From Serratia ureilytica (GTDB lineage Bacteria; Pseudomonadota; Gammaproteobacteria; Enterobacterales; Enterobacteriaceae), in NCBI RefSeq assembly GCF_013375155.1, contig NZ_JABXOF010000005.1, positions 248,001 to 312,000 on the forward strand: a stretch of 64,000 nucleotides of DNA, in the 5' to 3' direction. The notes beneath the pieces are model-generated. The model worked only from the letters and a program-made list of their open reading frames with translations. It had not been told where the DNA came from and searched no databases. Below are positions 12,938-25,224 of the stretch, in pieces (the stretch's first letter is position 1; every line of letters starts with the position of its first letter). The position numbers and the translations under genes were made by a program.

Positions 12938-13831
12938 TTAACGCGCCAACGCCGCGCGCAGGTAGCCGTCGTGCCGCTGCAGCCGCTGCTGCGCCTCATC
13001 GGCGCTGACGCCGGCTAAAATCATCAGGATCGCAGGTTTGACCTCAAAGCCGGTCTGCGCCAGCGCCGCCTCCGCCTGAGCGCGTTCGGCGCCGGTGGCC
13101 TCCACCACGATGCGGCAGGCGCGATCCACCAGTTTGACGTTGGTGGCCTTCACGTCCACCATCAGGTTCTGGTAAACCTTGCCCAGCTTGACCATCGCGC
13201 CGGTCGACAGCATGTTAAGCACCAGCTTCTGCGCGGTGCCGGATTTCAGGCGCGTCGAACCGGTCAGCGCCTCCGGCCCCACCACCGGCGAGATCGCCAC
13301 CTGCGCTTCGTGCGCGATCGGCGAATCCGGGTTGCAGGAGATGGCCGCCGTCGGGCAACCCAGCCCGCGCGCATAGCGCAGCGCGCCGATCACGTAGGGC
13401 GTGCGCCCCGAGGCCGCCAACCCCACCACCATATCGACGGCGGTCAGGTTCAGCGCCCGGAGGTCGGCCTCGCCCAGGGCTGCGTCATCTTCCGCCCCTT
13501 CCACCGCCTTCAGCAGCGCGCCCGGCCCGCCGGCGATTAGCCCCACCACCACGCCGTGCGGCACGCCGAAGGTCGGCGGGCACTCGGAGGCATCCAATAC
13601 GCCCAGGCGCCCGCTGGTGCCGGCGCCCAAATAAATCAACCGCCCGCCGACCTTCAGCGCCGCCGCGGCCAAATCGACCGCCTGCGCGATCGCCGGCAGC
13701 ACTTTTTCAATCGCCTCCGGCACCTTGCGATCTTCCTGGTTAAAGCAGCGGACCATGTCCAACGTCGACATCTCATCCAGCCCCATAGTGGCCGGGTTGC
13801 GGGTTTCCGATACCAGTGCGCCTAAGTTCAT
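12938..13831 (-). CDS. murQ: N-acetylmuramic acid 6-phosphate etherase MurQ
   Basis: 297 residues with the SIS fold. Signature stretches include [20 protein letters not shown] and [20 protein letters not shown]; the catalytic Glu of the family lies in the ASECPPTF segment. It splits the lactyl ether of MurNAc-6-P to give GlcNAc-6-P and D-lactate during cell-wall recycling. It is the first gene of murQ-murP, 18 nt before murP, and is divergent from the RpiR-type regulator. Two palindromes lie in the shared intergenic region. Confidence 0.96.
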   Translation of the reverse strand: MNLGALVSETRNPATMGLDEMSTLDMVRCFNQEDRKVPEAIEKVLPAIAQAVDLAAAALKVGGRLIYLGAGTSGRLGVLDASECPPTFGVPHGVVVGLIAGGPGALLKAVEGAEDDAALGEADLRALNLTAVDMVVGLAASGRTPYVIGALRYARGLGCPTAAISCNPDSPIAHEAQVAISPVVGPEALTGSTRLKSGTAQKLVLNMLSTGAMVKLGKVYQNLMVDVKATNVKLVDRACRIVVEATGAERAQAEAALAQTGFEVKPAILMILAGVSADEAQQRLQRHDGYLRAALAR

Positions 13832-13842
13832 CTGTTCACCTT

Positions 13843-13857
13843 TGAATTTTTAATTCA
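13843..13857. promoter_or_regulatory. Palindrome 1 in the murQ/yfhH intergenic region
   Basis: TGAATT-TTT-AATTCA, a perfect 6-3-6 inverted repeat 12 bp upstream of the murQ start. It shares the pattern TGAATNTTTNATTCA with palindrome 2, and the centres are 33 bp apart (about three turns). It is a candidate operator for the adjacent RpiR-type regulator. Confidence 0.6.
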
Positions 13858-13874
13858 CAAAATTAAGTCAATAT

Positions 13875-13891
13875 TTGAATATTTTATTCAA
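13875..13891. promoter_or_regulatory. Palindrome 2 in the murQ/yfhH intergenic region
   Basis: TTGAATA-TTT-TATTCAA, a perfect 7-3-7 inverted repeat matching palindrome 1. It lies 44 bp upstream of the murQ start, where a murQ promoter is expected. Repression by the divergent regulator is inferred. Confidence 0.65.
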
Positions 13892-13998
13892 CAAAGCGAG
13901 CGCTATTTGCTATTTTAACGACGAGCTCACAAAAATTTTCACCGCGCGTTTTCGCCGCCTGCGTGGCAAAATGGCCGCTGGTTTCCAGGGAAAGATCA

Positions 13999-15161
<1,163 letters not shown>

Positions 15162-15179
15162 CCCGCCGCAGGACTGACA

Positions 15180-15207
15180 AGGGCGCCGCAGGGCGCCCTC
15201 TCTATTT
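15180..15207. terminator. Terminator between yfhL and acpS
   Basis: AGGGCGCC, a four-base loop and GGCGCCCT form an eight-bp stem followed on the plus strand by CTCTCTATTTT. It suits yfhL, and on the opposite strand the end of the lepA-acpS run. Confidence 0.75.
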
Positions 15208-15588
15208 TCAGCTTTCGACGATCACCGTCGCGCAGGCATAGCGCCTTTCATCGGCCAGCGAAACGTGGATCGCGGTGACCCCCATCTCCCCCGCCAGCTC
15301 GGCGGCGCGGCCGTGCAAACGAATATTCGGTTTGCCCAGCGCATCGTTGAACACCTCGAACTGGTTGAACGCCAGGCCGTTGCGAATGCCGGTGCCGAAC
15401 GCCTTGGCGGCGGCCTCTTTCACGGCGAAACGCTTGGCCAGAAAGCGAATCGGCTGCTGGTGCTGCTGGTACAGCGCCCATTCGGCGTCGCTCAGCACGC
15501 GGCGCGCCAGACGATCGCCGCTGCGCTCCACCACCGCTTCGATACGCGCCATCTCGACGATGTCGGTACCCAGCCCGAGCACCGCCAT
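15208..15588 (-). CDS. acpS: Holo-[acyl-carrier-protein] synthase AcpS
   Basis: 126 residues, normal length. The metal-binding motif is [13 protein letters not shown] at the N terminus, and the second motif is [16 protein letters not shown]. It transfers 4'-phosphopantetheine from CoA to apo-ACP. It is the last gene of the lepA-lepB-rnc-era-recO-pdxJ-acpS run. Its ATG overlaps the pdxJ stop (TAATG), which indicates coupled translation. Confidence 0.96.
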   Translation of the reverse strand: MAVLGLGTDIVEMARIEAVVERSGDRLARRVLSDAEWALYQQHQQPIRFLAKRFAVKEAAAKAFGTGIRNGLAFNQFEVFNDALGKPNIRLHGRAAELAGEMGVTAIHVSLADERRYACATVIVES

Positions 15589-16319
15589 TACCGGCGCGCT
15601 TCCCGCATCAGCACTTTCATGTCGGCAACCGCAGCCGGCAGCCCGCTCATCACCGCCTGGCCGATAATCGCATGGCCGATGTTCAGCTCGTGCATTTCCG
15701 GCAGCGCAGCGATCGGCTGCACGTTGTGATAGGTCAGGCCGTGGCCGGCGTTGACCTTCAGCCCCTTCTCGGCCGCGTAGGCGGCGGCGACCGCGATGCG
15801 GCGCAGCTCGGCCTGAACCGCCAGCTCGCCCTGCGCTTCGGCGTAGGCGCCGGTGTGGATTTCGATATAGGGGGCGCCCACCGCCACCGCCGCGTCGATT
15901 TGGCGATGATCGGGATCGATGAACAGCGAGACCAGAATGCCCGCCTGCGCCAGGCGCTCGACCGCCACGCTCATTTTGTCCAGCTGGCCGGCAACGTCCA
16001 GGCCGCCTTCGGTAGTCACTTCTTCACGCTTTTCCGGTACCAGGCAACAGAAATGCGGCTTCAGCTCCACGGCGATGTCCAGCATCTCGTCGGTCACCGC
16101 CATCTCCAGATTCATGCGCGTCTGGATGGTCTGGCGCAGCAAGCGCACGTCGCGGTCGGTGATGTGGCGGCGATCTTCGCGCAGATGCACGGTAATGCCA
16201 TCGGCCCCCGCCTGTTCGGCAATGAATGCCGCCTGAAGCGGATCCGGGTATTGGGTTCCGCGCGCGTTACGTAACGTGGCGATGTGATCGATATTGACGC
16301 CCAGCAGTAAATCAGCCAT
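15588..16319 (-). CDS. pdxJ: Pyridoxine 5'-phosphate synthase PdxJ
   Basis: 243 residues with a TIM-barrel start [23 protein letters not shown], which includes the catalytic His of the family. Other landmarks are [17 protein letters not shown] and [11 protein letters not shown]. It condenses 3-amino-2-oxopropyl phosphate with deoxyxylulose 5-phosphate to give pyridoxine phosphate. It starts 71 nt after recO and runs into acpS by a one-base overlap. Confidence 0.97.
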   Translation of the reverse strand: MADLLLGVNIDHIATLRNARGTQYPDPLQAAFIAEQAGADGITVHLREDRRHITDRDVRLLRQTIQTRMNLEMAVTDEMLDIAVELKPHFCCLVPEKREEVTTEGGLDVAGQLDKMSVAVERLAQAGILVSLFIDPDHRQIDAAVAVGAPYIEIHTGAYAEAQGELAVQAELRRIAVAAAYAAEKGLKVNAGHGLTYHNVQPIAALPEMHELNIGHAIIGQAVMSGLPAAVADMKVLMREARR

Positions 16320-16390
16320 GACAACCTCTAAATACGATTTTCAGTGCCAGCAGTTTACACGCGGGTGCAGAACGGCAAAAGGGGAAAAGG

Positions 16391-17122
16391 TCAGGCGTCG
16401 TCGACCGGCGTATTCGGCTGTTTGCGCACGAATTGGCGAAACAGTTCGCGGCTCTTCAACGGCTTGCCGCCGAGGTAGGGTTTCAGCGCCATGCGGGTGA
16501 AGCGCTTGGCGGCGCGCAGCGTCTCGGCATCGGGAAACTGCCGCTCCGCCAGCGCGCGCAGTTCGCGCCCGGTGAAGCTGTAGTGATCCACCACCAGGCT
16601 GGCGATAAAGCCTTTCTCTTCACGGTAGCGGTAGGTCATGGCGTCATCCACCGGCAGGCCGCTGCCGGCGCAGTGCAGGAAATCGAGGCCGTAACCCAGG
16701 TGCTGCAACAAGGCCAGCTCGAACTGGCGCAACGCCTGTTCCGGCGAGCTGTCTTCCGCCGCCAGCGCCTGCAGGCATTGCAGGTAGTCGAAGAACAGCA
16801 CCGAGTAGTTGGTTTCCTGCTCCAGCACGCGCGCCAGCAGTTCGTTCACGTACAGGCCGCTGTAAAGCATCATGCCGCTGAGGGGTAAACCGAGAGAGAC
16901 CGCTTCGGCGTTACGCAGCGTTTTCACTTCGCCGCGGCCGCCCCAGCGCACTAACAGGGGGGTAAAGGGCTGCAGGCAACCCTTCAGATTGGAGCGGCGG
17001 CTGCGCGCGCCTTTTGCCAGCAAGCGCACCCGCCCATGACCTTCGGTAAACAGATCCAGCATCAGACTGGTTTCACTGTACGGCCGCCCATGCAGGACGA
17101 AAGCGCGCTCCCAGCCGTCCAC
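16391..17122 (-). CDS. recO: DNA repair protein RecO
   Basis: 243 residues starting at a GTG (17120-17122) that aligns with the E. coli start MEGWQRAF (here [18 protein letters not shown]). An N-terminal OB fold is followed by the helical domain and the conserved segment [25 protein letters not shown]. RecO works with RecR and RecF to load RecA on SSB-coated gaps. Only 4 nt separate it from era, and translation is probably coupled. Confidence 0.96.
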   Translation of the reverse strand: MDGWERAFVLHGRPYSETSLMLDLFTEGHGRVRLLAKGARSRRSNLKGCLQPFTPLLVRWGGRGEVKTLRNAEAVSLGLPLSGMMLYSGLYVNELLARVLEQETNYSVLFFDYLQCLQALAAEDSSPEQALRQFELALLQHLGYGLDFLHCAGSGLPVDDAMTYRYREEKGFIASLVVDHYSFTGRELRALAERQFPDAETLRAAKRFTRMALKPYLGGKPLKSRELFRQFVRKQPNTPVDDA

Positions 17123-17126
17123 GGCG

Positions 17127-18715
<1,589 letters not shown>

Positions 18716-18894
18716 TTACCAATAGATCAAGAATGCGTCAAAAACTTGCAGCATACGGAACAGGCCTGCTTCGCCGAAAGCCGATCCAAAGCTGTTTCGT
18801 TTGCAGTGGCTCCCAGCAGGAGCCAACTTTTATCGCTCGAGAAAGTATTCTACAACGAGTGGAAACATAATGCTGTGTTTATATCCCCTTAATC

Positions 18895-18924
18895 TTTCAC
18901 GCCGCAGCAGGCTGCGGCGTGAAA
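18895..18924 (-). other. 14-bp perfect hairpin between lepB and rnc
   Basis: TTTCACGCCGCAGC and GCTGCGGCGTGAAA form a perfect 14-bp inverted repeat with two bases between. No T-run follows on the minus strand (GATTAAGGGG), so it is a weak terminator at best. Position and stability also suit an RNase III processing site separating lepAB from rnc messages. Confidence 0.65.
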
Positions 18925-18946
18925 TTGACAGGGAATAAATCAGCGA

Positions 18947-19924
18947 TTAATGAATGCCGCCAATCCGGCTGAAACGCACGCCGGTAGGCCACTCGCCTTC
19001 CTGCTTTTCAAAGCTCATCCAGATGGCCGTGGCTTTACCCACCAGATTCTTCTCCGGCACAAAGCCCCAGTAACGGCTGTCCGCGCTGTTGTCGCGGTTG
19101 TCGCCCATCATGAAGTAATGCCCGGCCGGCACCACCCACTCCGCCAGCGGTTTGCCCGGCTGTTGGTAGTAAGCGCCCACCTGATCCTGCGTGCCCGGCA
19201 CGGTCAGGATGCGGTGCGTCACGTTGCCCAGGCTCTCCTGACGTTCACGCAGACGAATGCCGCCCTGCGGCACGTTGTCATTCAGCGGGATCTGGTAGAA
19301 ACCGTTGCTGGCCTCGCCCATGCCGCTGCGGCTGAACAGCTGTACGAAGTCGCTCGGCTGCGCGTCGGCGTAGGTGACCGCCAGCGCGGTATCGCAGGAC
19401 TGCCCGCTGTTGCACGACGGCTGCACCGTAACGCGCTTATTCACCGGATCGTAAGTAATACGGTCGCCCGGCAGGCCAATCACGCGCTTGATATAATCCA
19501 GCTTCGGATCCAGCGGATATTTAAATACCGCAATATCGCCGCGCTTCGGATGACCGGTTTCAATTAGCGTGGTCTGGGTTATCGGATCTTTAATGCCGTA
19601 AGCATATTTCTCCACCAGAATGAAATCGCCAATCAACAGCGTCGGCATCATTGAGCCGGACGGGATTTGGAACGGTTCGTAAATAAACGAGCGCACCACA
19701 AAGACCAGCAGCAACACCGGGAAGACCGATGCCCCGGTCTCTACCCAGCCTGGCTGCTTAGCCACTTTCGCCAGCGTTTTATCGTCTACTGCGCCCGCGG
19801 TCTGCTCGTTGACCGCCGCAATCTTCGCGCGGCGGGCCGGCGCCCATTTAAAGCGCTCGAAGCACCAGATGATCCCGGTGACCAGGGTGGCCAACGCCAG
19901 GATCAGGGCAAACATATTCGCCAT
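18947..19924 (-). CDS. lepB: Signal peptidase I LepB
   Basis: 325 residues, one longer than E. coli. Two N-terminal membrane helices are followed by the catalytic Ser91 (IPSGSMMPTLLIGDFI) and Lys146 (KLDYIKRVIGLPGDR), then the SF box GDNRDNSADSRYWGFVP. It cleaves signal peptides on the periplasmic face. It follows lepA by 32 nt. Confidence 0.98.
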   Translation of the reverse strand: MANMFALILALATLVTGIIWCFERFKWAPARRAKIAAVNEQTAGAVDDKTLAKVAKQPGWVETGASVFPVLLLVFVVRSFIYEPFQIPSGSMMPTLLIGDFILVEKYAYGIKDPITQTTLIETGHPKRGDIAVFKYPLDPKLDYIKRVIGLPGDRITYDPVNKRVTVQPSCNSGQSCDTALAVTYADAQPSDFVQLFSRSGMGEASNGFYQIPLNDNVPQGGIRLRERQESLGNVTHRILTVPGTQDQVGAYYQQPGKPLAEWVVPAGHYFMMGDNRDNSADSRYWGFVPEKNLVGKATAIWMSFEKQEGEWPTGVRFSRIGGIH

Positions 19925-19956
19925 GCAAACTCCCTCGTTTCGCGAACTCGTCGCGG

Positions 19957-21756
19957 TTACTTGCCGTCTTTACCGACGTGCAGAATGGCCAGGAACGCTT
20001 CCTGCGGCAGCTCGACGTTGCCGACCTGCTTCATGCGCTTCTTACCGTCTTTCTGTTTCTGCAGCAGCTTTTTCTTACGGCTGACGTCACCGCCGTAGCA
20101 TTTCGCCAGCACGTTTTTACGCAGCTGCTTCACGGTGGAGCGCGCGATGATGTGCGTGCCGATCGCCGCCTGAATCGCGATGTCGAACTGCTGACGCGGG
20201 ATCAGATCTTTCATCTTTTCCACCAATTCACGGCCGCGATACTGCGAGTTATCGCGGTGGGTGATCAGCGCCAGCGCATCCACGCGCTCGTTGTTGATCA
20301 GCACGTCCACGCGCACCATGTCGGAGGCCTGGAAGCGCTTGAAGTTGTAATCCAGCGACGCATAACCGCGCGACGTGGACTTCAGGCGGTCGAAGAAGTC
20401 GAGCACCACTTCCGCCATCGGGATTTCATAGGTCAACGCCACCTGGTTGCCGTGGTAGACCATGTTGGTCTGCACGCCGCGTTTCTCAACGCACAGGGTG
20501 ATGACGTTGCCCAGGTATTCCTGCGGCATCAGCATGTGGCATTCGGCGATCGGCTCGCGCAGTTCCTGGATGTTGTTCAACGGCGGCAGCTTGGATGGGC
20601 TGTCGACGTAGATCACTTCTTTGCCGGTGGTTTCCACTTCGTAGACTACCGTCGGCGCGGTGGTGATCAGATCCAGATCGTATTCACGCTCCAGACGCTC
20701 CTGAATGATCTCCATGTGCAGCAGACCAAGGAAGCCGCAGCGGAAGCCGAAGCCCAACGCGGTGGAGCTTTCCGGTTCGTAGAACAGGGAGGCGTCGTTA
20801 AGGCTCAGCTTGCCCAGCGCATCGCGGAAAGATTCATAGTCGTCGGAGCTGATCGGGAACAGACCGGCGTACACCTGTGGCTTCACTTTTTTGAAGCCCG
20901 GCAACGCTTTATCCGCCGGCTGACGCGCCTGCGTCAGGGTATCGCCCACCGGCGCGCCGAGGATGTCTTTGATCGCACAGACCAGCCAGCCCACTTCGCC
21001 GCAGTTCAGCACGTCGCGATCGACCTGCTTCGGCGTGAAAATGCCCAAACGATCGGCGTTGTACACCTGGCCGGTGCTCATGACCTTGATCTTGTCGCCC
21101 TTGCGCAGCGTGCCGTTCTTGACGCGCACCAGCGACACGACGCCCAGGTAGTTATCGAACCAAGAATCGATGATCAACGCCTGCAGCGGCGCATCCGGAT
21201 CGCCCTGCGGCGCAGGAATGTCGCGCACCAGGCGCTCCAGCACGTCGGGCACGCCGACGCCGGTTTTGGCCGAGCAGCGCACGGCATCGGTGGCGTCGAT
21301 GCCGACGATGTCTTCAATTTCCTGCGCGGCGCGATCCGGATCGGCGGCCGGCAGGTCGATTTTGTTCAACACCGGCACCACTTCCAGATCCATTTCGATC
21401 GCGGTGTAGCAGTTGGCCAGCGTCTGGGCTTCTACGCCCTGGCCGGCGTCCACCACCAGCAGCGCGCCTTCGCAGGCCGCCAGCGAGCGGGACACTTCAT
21501 AGGAGAAGTCAACGTGGCCTGGGGTGTCGATAAAGTTAAGCTGATAGGTCTGCCCATCCAGCGCCTTGTAATCCAGCGTGACGCTCTGCGCCTTGATGGT
21601 GATGCCGCGCTCGCGCTCCAGATCCATGGAATCGAGCACCTGCGCAGCCATTTCACGGTCGGACAGGCCACCGCAAATTTGGATAATGCGGTCAGACAGC
21701 GTCGACTTACCGTGGTCAATATGGGCAATAATGGAGAAATTTCGTATATGCTTCAT
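19957..21756 (-). CDS. lepA: Elongation factor 4 (LepA)
   Basis: 599 residues, exact family length. The G1 motif is [13 protein letters not shown], switch motifs are [10 protein letters not shown] and DTPGHVDF, and [10 protein letters not shown] follows. The LepA-specific C-terminal domain ends [20 protein letters not shown]-like. It is a ribosomal GTPase that assists translation and initiation under stress. It is the first gene of the lepA-acpS run. Confidence 0.98.
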   Translation of the reverse strand: MKHIRNFSIIAHIDHGKSTLSDRIIQICGGLSDREMAAQVLDSMDLERERGITIKAQSVTLDYKALDGQTYQLNFIDTPGHVDFSYEVSRSLAACEGALLVVDAGQGVEAQTLANCYTAIEMDLEVVPVLNKIDLPAADPDRAAQEIEDIVGIDATDAVRCSAKTGVGVPDVLERLVRDIPAPQGDPDAPLQALIIDSWFDNYLGVVSLVRVKNGTLRKGDKIKVMSTGQVYNADRLGIFTPKQVDRDVLNCGEVGWLVCAIKDILGAPVGDTLTQARQPADKALPGFKKVKPQVYAGLFPISSDDYESFRDALGKLSLNDASLFYEPESSTALGFGFRCGFLGLLHMEIIQERLEREYDLDLITTAPTVVYEVETTGKEVIYVDSPSKLPPLNNIQELREPIAECHMLMPQEYLGNVITLCVEKRGVQTNMVYHGNQVALTYEIPMAEVVLDFFDRLKSTSRGYASLDYNFKRFQASDMVRVDVLINNERVDALALITHRDNSQYRGRELVEKMKDLIPRQQFDIAIQAAIGTHIIARSTVKQLRKNVLAKCYGGDVSRKKKLLQKQKDGKKRMKQVGNVELPQEAFLAILHVGKDGK

Positions 21757-22275
21757 TATAAAAGTTTTTCTGCCTTGGTATTTCTGAATTACTCGCCTAT
21801 AGAAACCCGCATGGACCTAAAGCGACAGTGAATGGGTTAGGCCGTCTTGCACCTGAATCGCTGCATTCTACATGCCACACCACTGAAAACCTAGCGATCG
21901 GTGCAGTGAAGGCATTCTATTATGCGCAGCTAAATGTTACAGGGCGCCCCGGCTGATGAAAACAGATGTTAACACGGGCTATACGGCCTGAACCCAAGGC
22001 TTGCAGGCGCTCCGTGGCCGTCAAACTCCGGCGCTAATACATAACCGGCCGCAGCGCAATAAACCCCTTCTGAAATTATCGAAAAAGAATATTTGGATCA
22101 ACCTCTTAGAATTCGATTTTGCCCCACATCCTTTAGGAAAAACCCCATATACGCCACCACCGTCCCTCGGATAGAAAGGGCATGAACTCCGCGACAAAAC
22201 ATTATTCCGGGCACTACATCGGCAGCCCACCGGGGTTCACCAGCATATCTGCGTACGTTGATTGGAAGGTGCATT
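21757..22275. other. About 520-nt intergenic region between lepA and a divergent membrane-protein gene
   Basis: I see no gene here; short frames in it lack coding features. It must hold the lepA promoter on the minus strand and the promoter of the 22276 gene on the plus strand. The part at about 22030-22180 is noticeably richer in A+T than its surroundings. No clear operator, sRNA or terminator was found. Confidence 0.6.
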
Positions 22276-23112
22276 ATGATCGATAAAGGGCAAATGCTGA
22301 GCCGGCACGATTTTTCGAAGGTCAACTGGGGCATTCTGGCGGCGGCGGCGCTGCTGTTCAGCGTGGGTGCGGCGCTGTTGGTGCTGCCGCTGCTGAGCAG
22401 CATTGATGAGAACGACGTCATCACGCTGTTGCAGGCCGGCGCGGGCACAATTTTACTCGGCTGTACGCTGCTGGCGCTGCGGCATTACCTGCGCCCGGTG
22501 TTGACGTATCGGCTCTACGAGCACGGCGTGCGGGTCTTTGACGGCCACCATCACAAAGAGCGTTTCATTCCGTTTGAGAAAATCGGCGACATCTATCGCT
22601 TTCGCGGCGGCAAGGCTTTTGGCGGGTTGTTTGACGTCACGGCGTTCCGCGCCGGCGCGGATCAGCCCTGGTGCACGGTCTTCAGCAATGTCGCCCATTC
22701 GTGGCGACTGGCGGACGTGATCGTCGATCAGCAGCTGCAGCAGCGCGGGCCATTGGCGTTGAACGCGCTCTATCAGGGGGAGACGGTGTCGTTTCACACG
22801 GTTGAGGGCGACGCACGCTGGCTGTGGCAGTTGCTGCTCGGCAAACGGCAAGGCACGCCGACCGAAACGCTGCGGCTGAGCGCCACCCTGCTGACCACTG
22901 AACGGGGCAACGTGCCTATCGAGCAGATCCGCGCGTTGGAAAATCATCCGCAGCGCGGCATCCGCTTATTCGACGGCCAGGGCAATGTGCTGTTCGCTAT
23001 CAACGATGATTCGCTGCTCAGTGCCGATCTGTTCATCGCGCTGCTGGAACATATGATCCACAACCGCATCCCCGCCTATCACAACCCGGCGATGACGCGG
23101 CCGTCGGTTTAA
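22276..23112 (+). CDS. Uncharacterised membrane protein with two PH-like domains
   Basis: 278 residues from ATG 22276, preceded by GGAAGGTG. Two membrane helices (GILAAAALLFSVGAALLVLPLL and GAGTILLGCTLLAL) sit in the first 75 residues. The cytosolic rest seems to repeat one pattern twice. One copy runs YRLYEHGVRVFDG...FIPFEKIGDIYRF with a long helix later (WRLADVIVDQQLQQ). The other runs LRLSATLLTTERGNVPIEQIRALENH with the helix DLFIALLEHMI. This resembles bacterial PH-domain membrane proteins. Function unknown. It stands alone, and its stop overlaps that of rseC by three bases (convergent). Confidence 0.75.
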   Translation: MIDKGQMLSRHDFSKVNWGILAAAALLFSVGAALLVLPLLSSIDENDVITLLQAGAGTILLGCTLLALRHYLRPVLTYRLYEHGVRVFDGHHHKERFIPFEKIGDIYRFRGGKAFGGLFDVTAFRAGADQPWCTVFSNVAHSWRLADVIVDQQLQQRGPLALNALYQGETVSFHTVEGDARWLWQLLLGKRQGTPTETLRLSATLLTTERGNVPIEQIRALENHPQRGIRLFDGQGNVLFAINDDSLLSADLFIALLEHMIHNRIPAYHNPAMTRPSV

Positions 23113-23585
23113 ATCAGCGGGGAGTTTTCCGCCTGCATGCGCAGTGCGGTAGGCGGTAAGCCAATCTGCAGCACCACCGGCTGATAGTCGGCCTGCTCGC
23201 CCAGACGCCGGGCCAAGCGGCGCGCCAGCATAAAGGCCACCCCGCCGCCCAGCACGGCGCCGACTGCCGCCGAGGCGTCGCTGCCGAAACAATATTGCAA
23301 TAACGCGCCACCCAGCATCATGCCCAGCAGCGGCGTCAGGTAAACCAGCATGGCGGAGCGCAGCAGGCTGCCTTCCGCGATGCCGACCTCGACACGCTGC
23401 CCCGGCTCGAGCGGCTGATCGATATGCACCTGCAGCTGATGCTCGGTTTCCGGCACCAGCTCGTTCAACGCACGCGCGCCACAGCCGGAGCGCGCGGTGC
23501 AGCTGCCGCAGCCGGCCTTGGGTTCACAGCGCAGCAGCGCTACGCCCTGTTGCCACGAAACCACCGTGGCCCACTCTTTCATCAT
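23109..23585 (-). CDS. rseC: SigmaE regulatory protein RseC
   Basis: 158 residues. The N terminus MMKEWATVVSWQQGVALLRC matches E. coli MIKEWATVVSWQ, and is followed by the Cys-rich segment CGSCTARSGCGAR, which probably binds an Fe-S cluster. Two membrane helices follow (SAMLVYLTPLLGMMLGGALL and the [13 protein letters not shown] segment). In E. coli and Salmonella RseC influences SoxR reduction. It is the last gene of rseD-rpoE-rseABC; the start overlaps the rseB stop (TAATG). Confidence 0.95.
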   Translation of the reverse strand: MMKEWATVVSWQQGVALLRCEPKAGCGSCTARSGCGARALNELVPETEHQLQVHIDQPLEPGQRVEVGIAEGSLLRSAMLVYLTPLLGMMLGGALLQYCFGSDASAAVGAVLGGGVAFMLARRLARRLGEQADYQPVVLQIGLPPTALRMQAENSPLI

Positions 23586-24541
23586 TACGGCGATACCTTG
23601 AAAGAAATGCTGTCGGCGATGCGTTTGGCCGTCGCCGGCGGCAATTCGCCCACAATCGTGATTTCGTTGCCCGCGCGCACTTCGGTCTGGATGGTGCGGC
23701 GCCCTTGACGGTAGTACTGCTGCCCGGCTCCGCTGCCCGCCGGGCTGACGTTGACCGAGAAGCTGAACAAGCCGTCGCTGTAAAGGCGGGATTCAACCGG
23801 CACGGCGACGTTAGGCAATTTGCGGCGGTTGCGCGCCACCTCGTCTACCCCCGCCGGCAGCCAGCCGGTGCTCCAGCTCAGCTGGACGTTTTCCACCGCC
23901 GGCAGCGACAGCAGCGGCGGCAGGTTGGCTTTGAGCAGCCCCTGCATCGCGCCCTGCACGTCGGCGCCGACCGCGAAGGAGATCACCCGATATTGCTCCA
24001 GCGTTTCGCCGTCGCGATCGAGCAAATCCACCCGCAGCGGCAGCTTGGTGTCCTCGTCCATCCAGACGATGTAGCTGTAGCGGGAACCGTCGCGCGCCAC
24101 CACGCGCAGCACTTCACACGGCCGATCGGCGATGCGGGTGCTGCCCACGGAGATGAAGTCGTAGTACTTGGCCAGGCGGGTGAAATCGGCATAAACGATC
24201 GCCGGCAGCGCATCGACGATGTGATCGCCGGTGAGCGTGAACGGCTCCAGGCCGGGTTCGAAGTAGCTGATCCCGCCGCCGCGCTGCAGCACTTCGCGGC
24301 GCGGGCCGTCCATGTGCAACAGCTGGCCGAGCGGCACGTTGCCGATCACCGCATGGCGATAGCGCAACGACTCGATTCCCTGCTTGCTGATGCTGATGTA
24401 GGCGAGCTCGTAATTGAGAGAACGGCTGGCGCTGCTCATCTGTTGCAATAACGCCCCGGACGCAGTCGGCTGCGCCGGGGCGATGCTGGAATAGAGCAGG
24501 CTGCCCGTCAATAAACAAACGGAGAACCAGATTTGCTTCAT
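23585..24541 (-). CDS. rseB: RseB, periplasmic regulator of sigmaE
   Basis: 318 residues with a cleavable signal peptide (LLTGSLLYSSIAPAQPTA). A MucB/RseB two-domain fold is recognisable, with LLQQMSSASRSLNYELAYI at the N-terminal lipid-sensing domain and the conserved tail PATAKRIADSISFKV. RseB binds the periplasmic part of RseA and protects it from DegS until LPS displaces it. Coupled to rseA and rseC by TAATG overlaps. Confidence 0.96.
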   Translation of the reverse strand: MKQIWFSVCLLTGSLLYSSIAPAQPTASGALLQQMSSASRSLNYELAYISISKQGIESLRYRHAVIGNVPLGQLLHMDGPRREVLQRGGGISYFEPGLEPFTLTGDHIVDALPAIVYADFTRLAKYYDFISVGSTRIADRPCEVLRVVARDGSRYSYIVWMDEDTKLPLRVDLLDRDGETLEQYRVISFAVGADVQGAMQGLLKANLPPLLSLPAVENVQLSWSTGWLPAGVDEVARNRRKLPNVAVPVESRLYSDGLFSFSVNVSPAGSGAGQQYYRQGRRTIQTEVRAGNEITIVGELPPATAKRIADSISFKVSP

Positions 24542-25194
24542 TACTGCTGTTGCATTCCTAAAGACTGAGTTCCGGGAACCTGAATGGCAGCCTGTTGCGG
24601 ATTGCTTTGCTCAAGCTGCAGCTGATCCGAATGCAGGCGACGTTGCAGTTCATAGTCCTGCAGCATGGCGTTGATACGCTTACGCTGTTCCTGCACCTGC
24701 TGCTGTTGGCCGCTGCCGGTGGAGAAACTGTCGGCAGGAACGCCCAGGCTGACCGGTGAGGCCTGGCCCATGATCGGCAGCGTGGTGAAGGCCGGCGATT
24801 CGGACGTGTTCGATGACGCAGAAGGCTGGTTGTAGTGCTGCACGCCGACGATGACCGCCAGCGACACGCAGGCCGCCATGCCGATTTGCGTAATCTGGCT
24901 CGCCCAAGGACGCACTTTGTCCCAGAACGGCATTTTCTGCCAGGTGTGAGGCTGCGGCTGAGATTCCTGGACGGCGGAAGGCACCAGCCGGGCAGGTTCT
25001 TTCTCAAGTGCAGCGGCGACGCGATCGGCGATATCGAAATGCATCACTTGTCCGATATCACCCCGCAGTGTGTCACGTATCAGGTGATAGCTCTGCCAGC
25101 TTTGCTGAAGCGTTCGATCTTGCGACAGAGAACTCAACAGCTCGCTGTCGAACGATTCACCATCCATCAGAGCGGAAAGCTTTTCTTTCTGCAT
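24541..25194 (-). CDS. rseA: Anti-sigmaE factor RseA
   Basis: 217 residues. An N-terminal cytosolic domain binds sigmaE (MQKEKLSALMDGESFDSELL). One membrane helix follows (IGMAACVSLAVIVGV, around residue 105), then a Gln-rich periplasmic tail ending in a RseB- and DegS-responsive region. Signal-triggered proteolysis by DegS and RseP frees sigmaE. It lies 30 nt downstream of rpoE. Confidence 0.96.
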   Translation of the reverse strand: MQKEKLSALMDGESFDSELLSSLSQDRTLQQSWQSYHLIRDTLRGDIGQVMHFDIADRVAAALEKEPARLVPSAVQESQPQPHTWQKMPFWDKVRPWASQITQIGMAACVSLAVIVGVQHYNQPSASSNTSESPAFTTLPIMGQASPVSLGVPADSFSTGSGQQQQVQEQRKRINAMLQDYELQRRLHSDQLQLEQSNPQQAAIQVPGTQSLGMQQQ

Positions 25195-25224
25195 GCCTAA
25201 GTACCCTTCCTGTGCCCGCCATTG

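Noticed and set aside
15162-15207. shoB/ohsC-type toxin and sRNA between yfhL and acpS
   Set aside because: The gap is only 46 bp and is filled by a terminator, so the E. coli locus is absent.
19978-21831. 617-codon open frame opposite lepA
   Set aside because: Antisense shadow of lepA.
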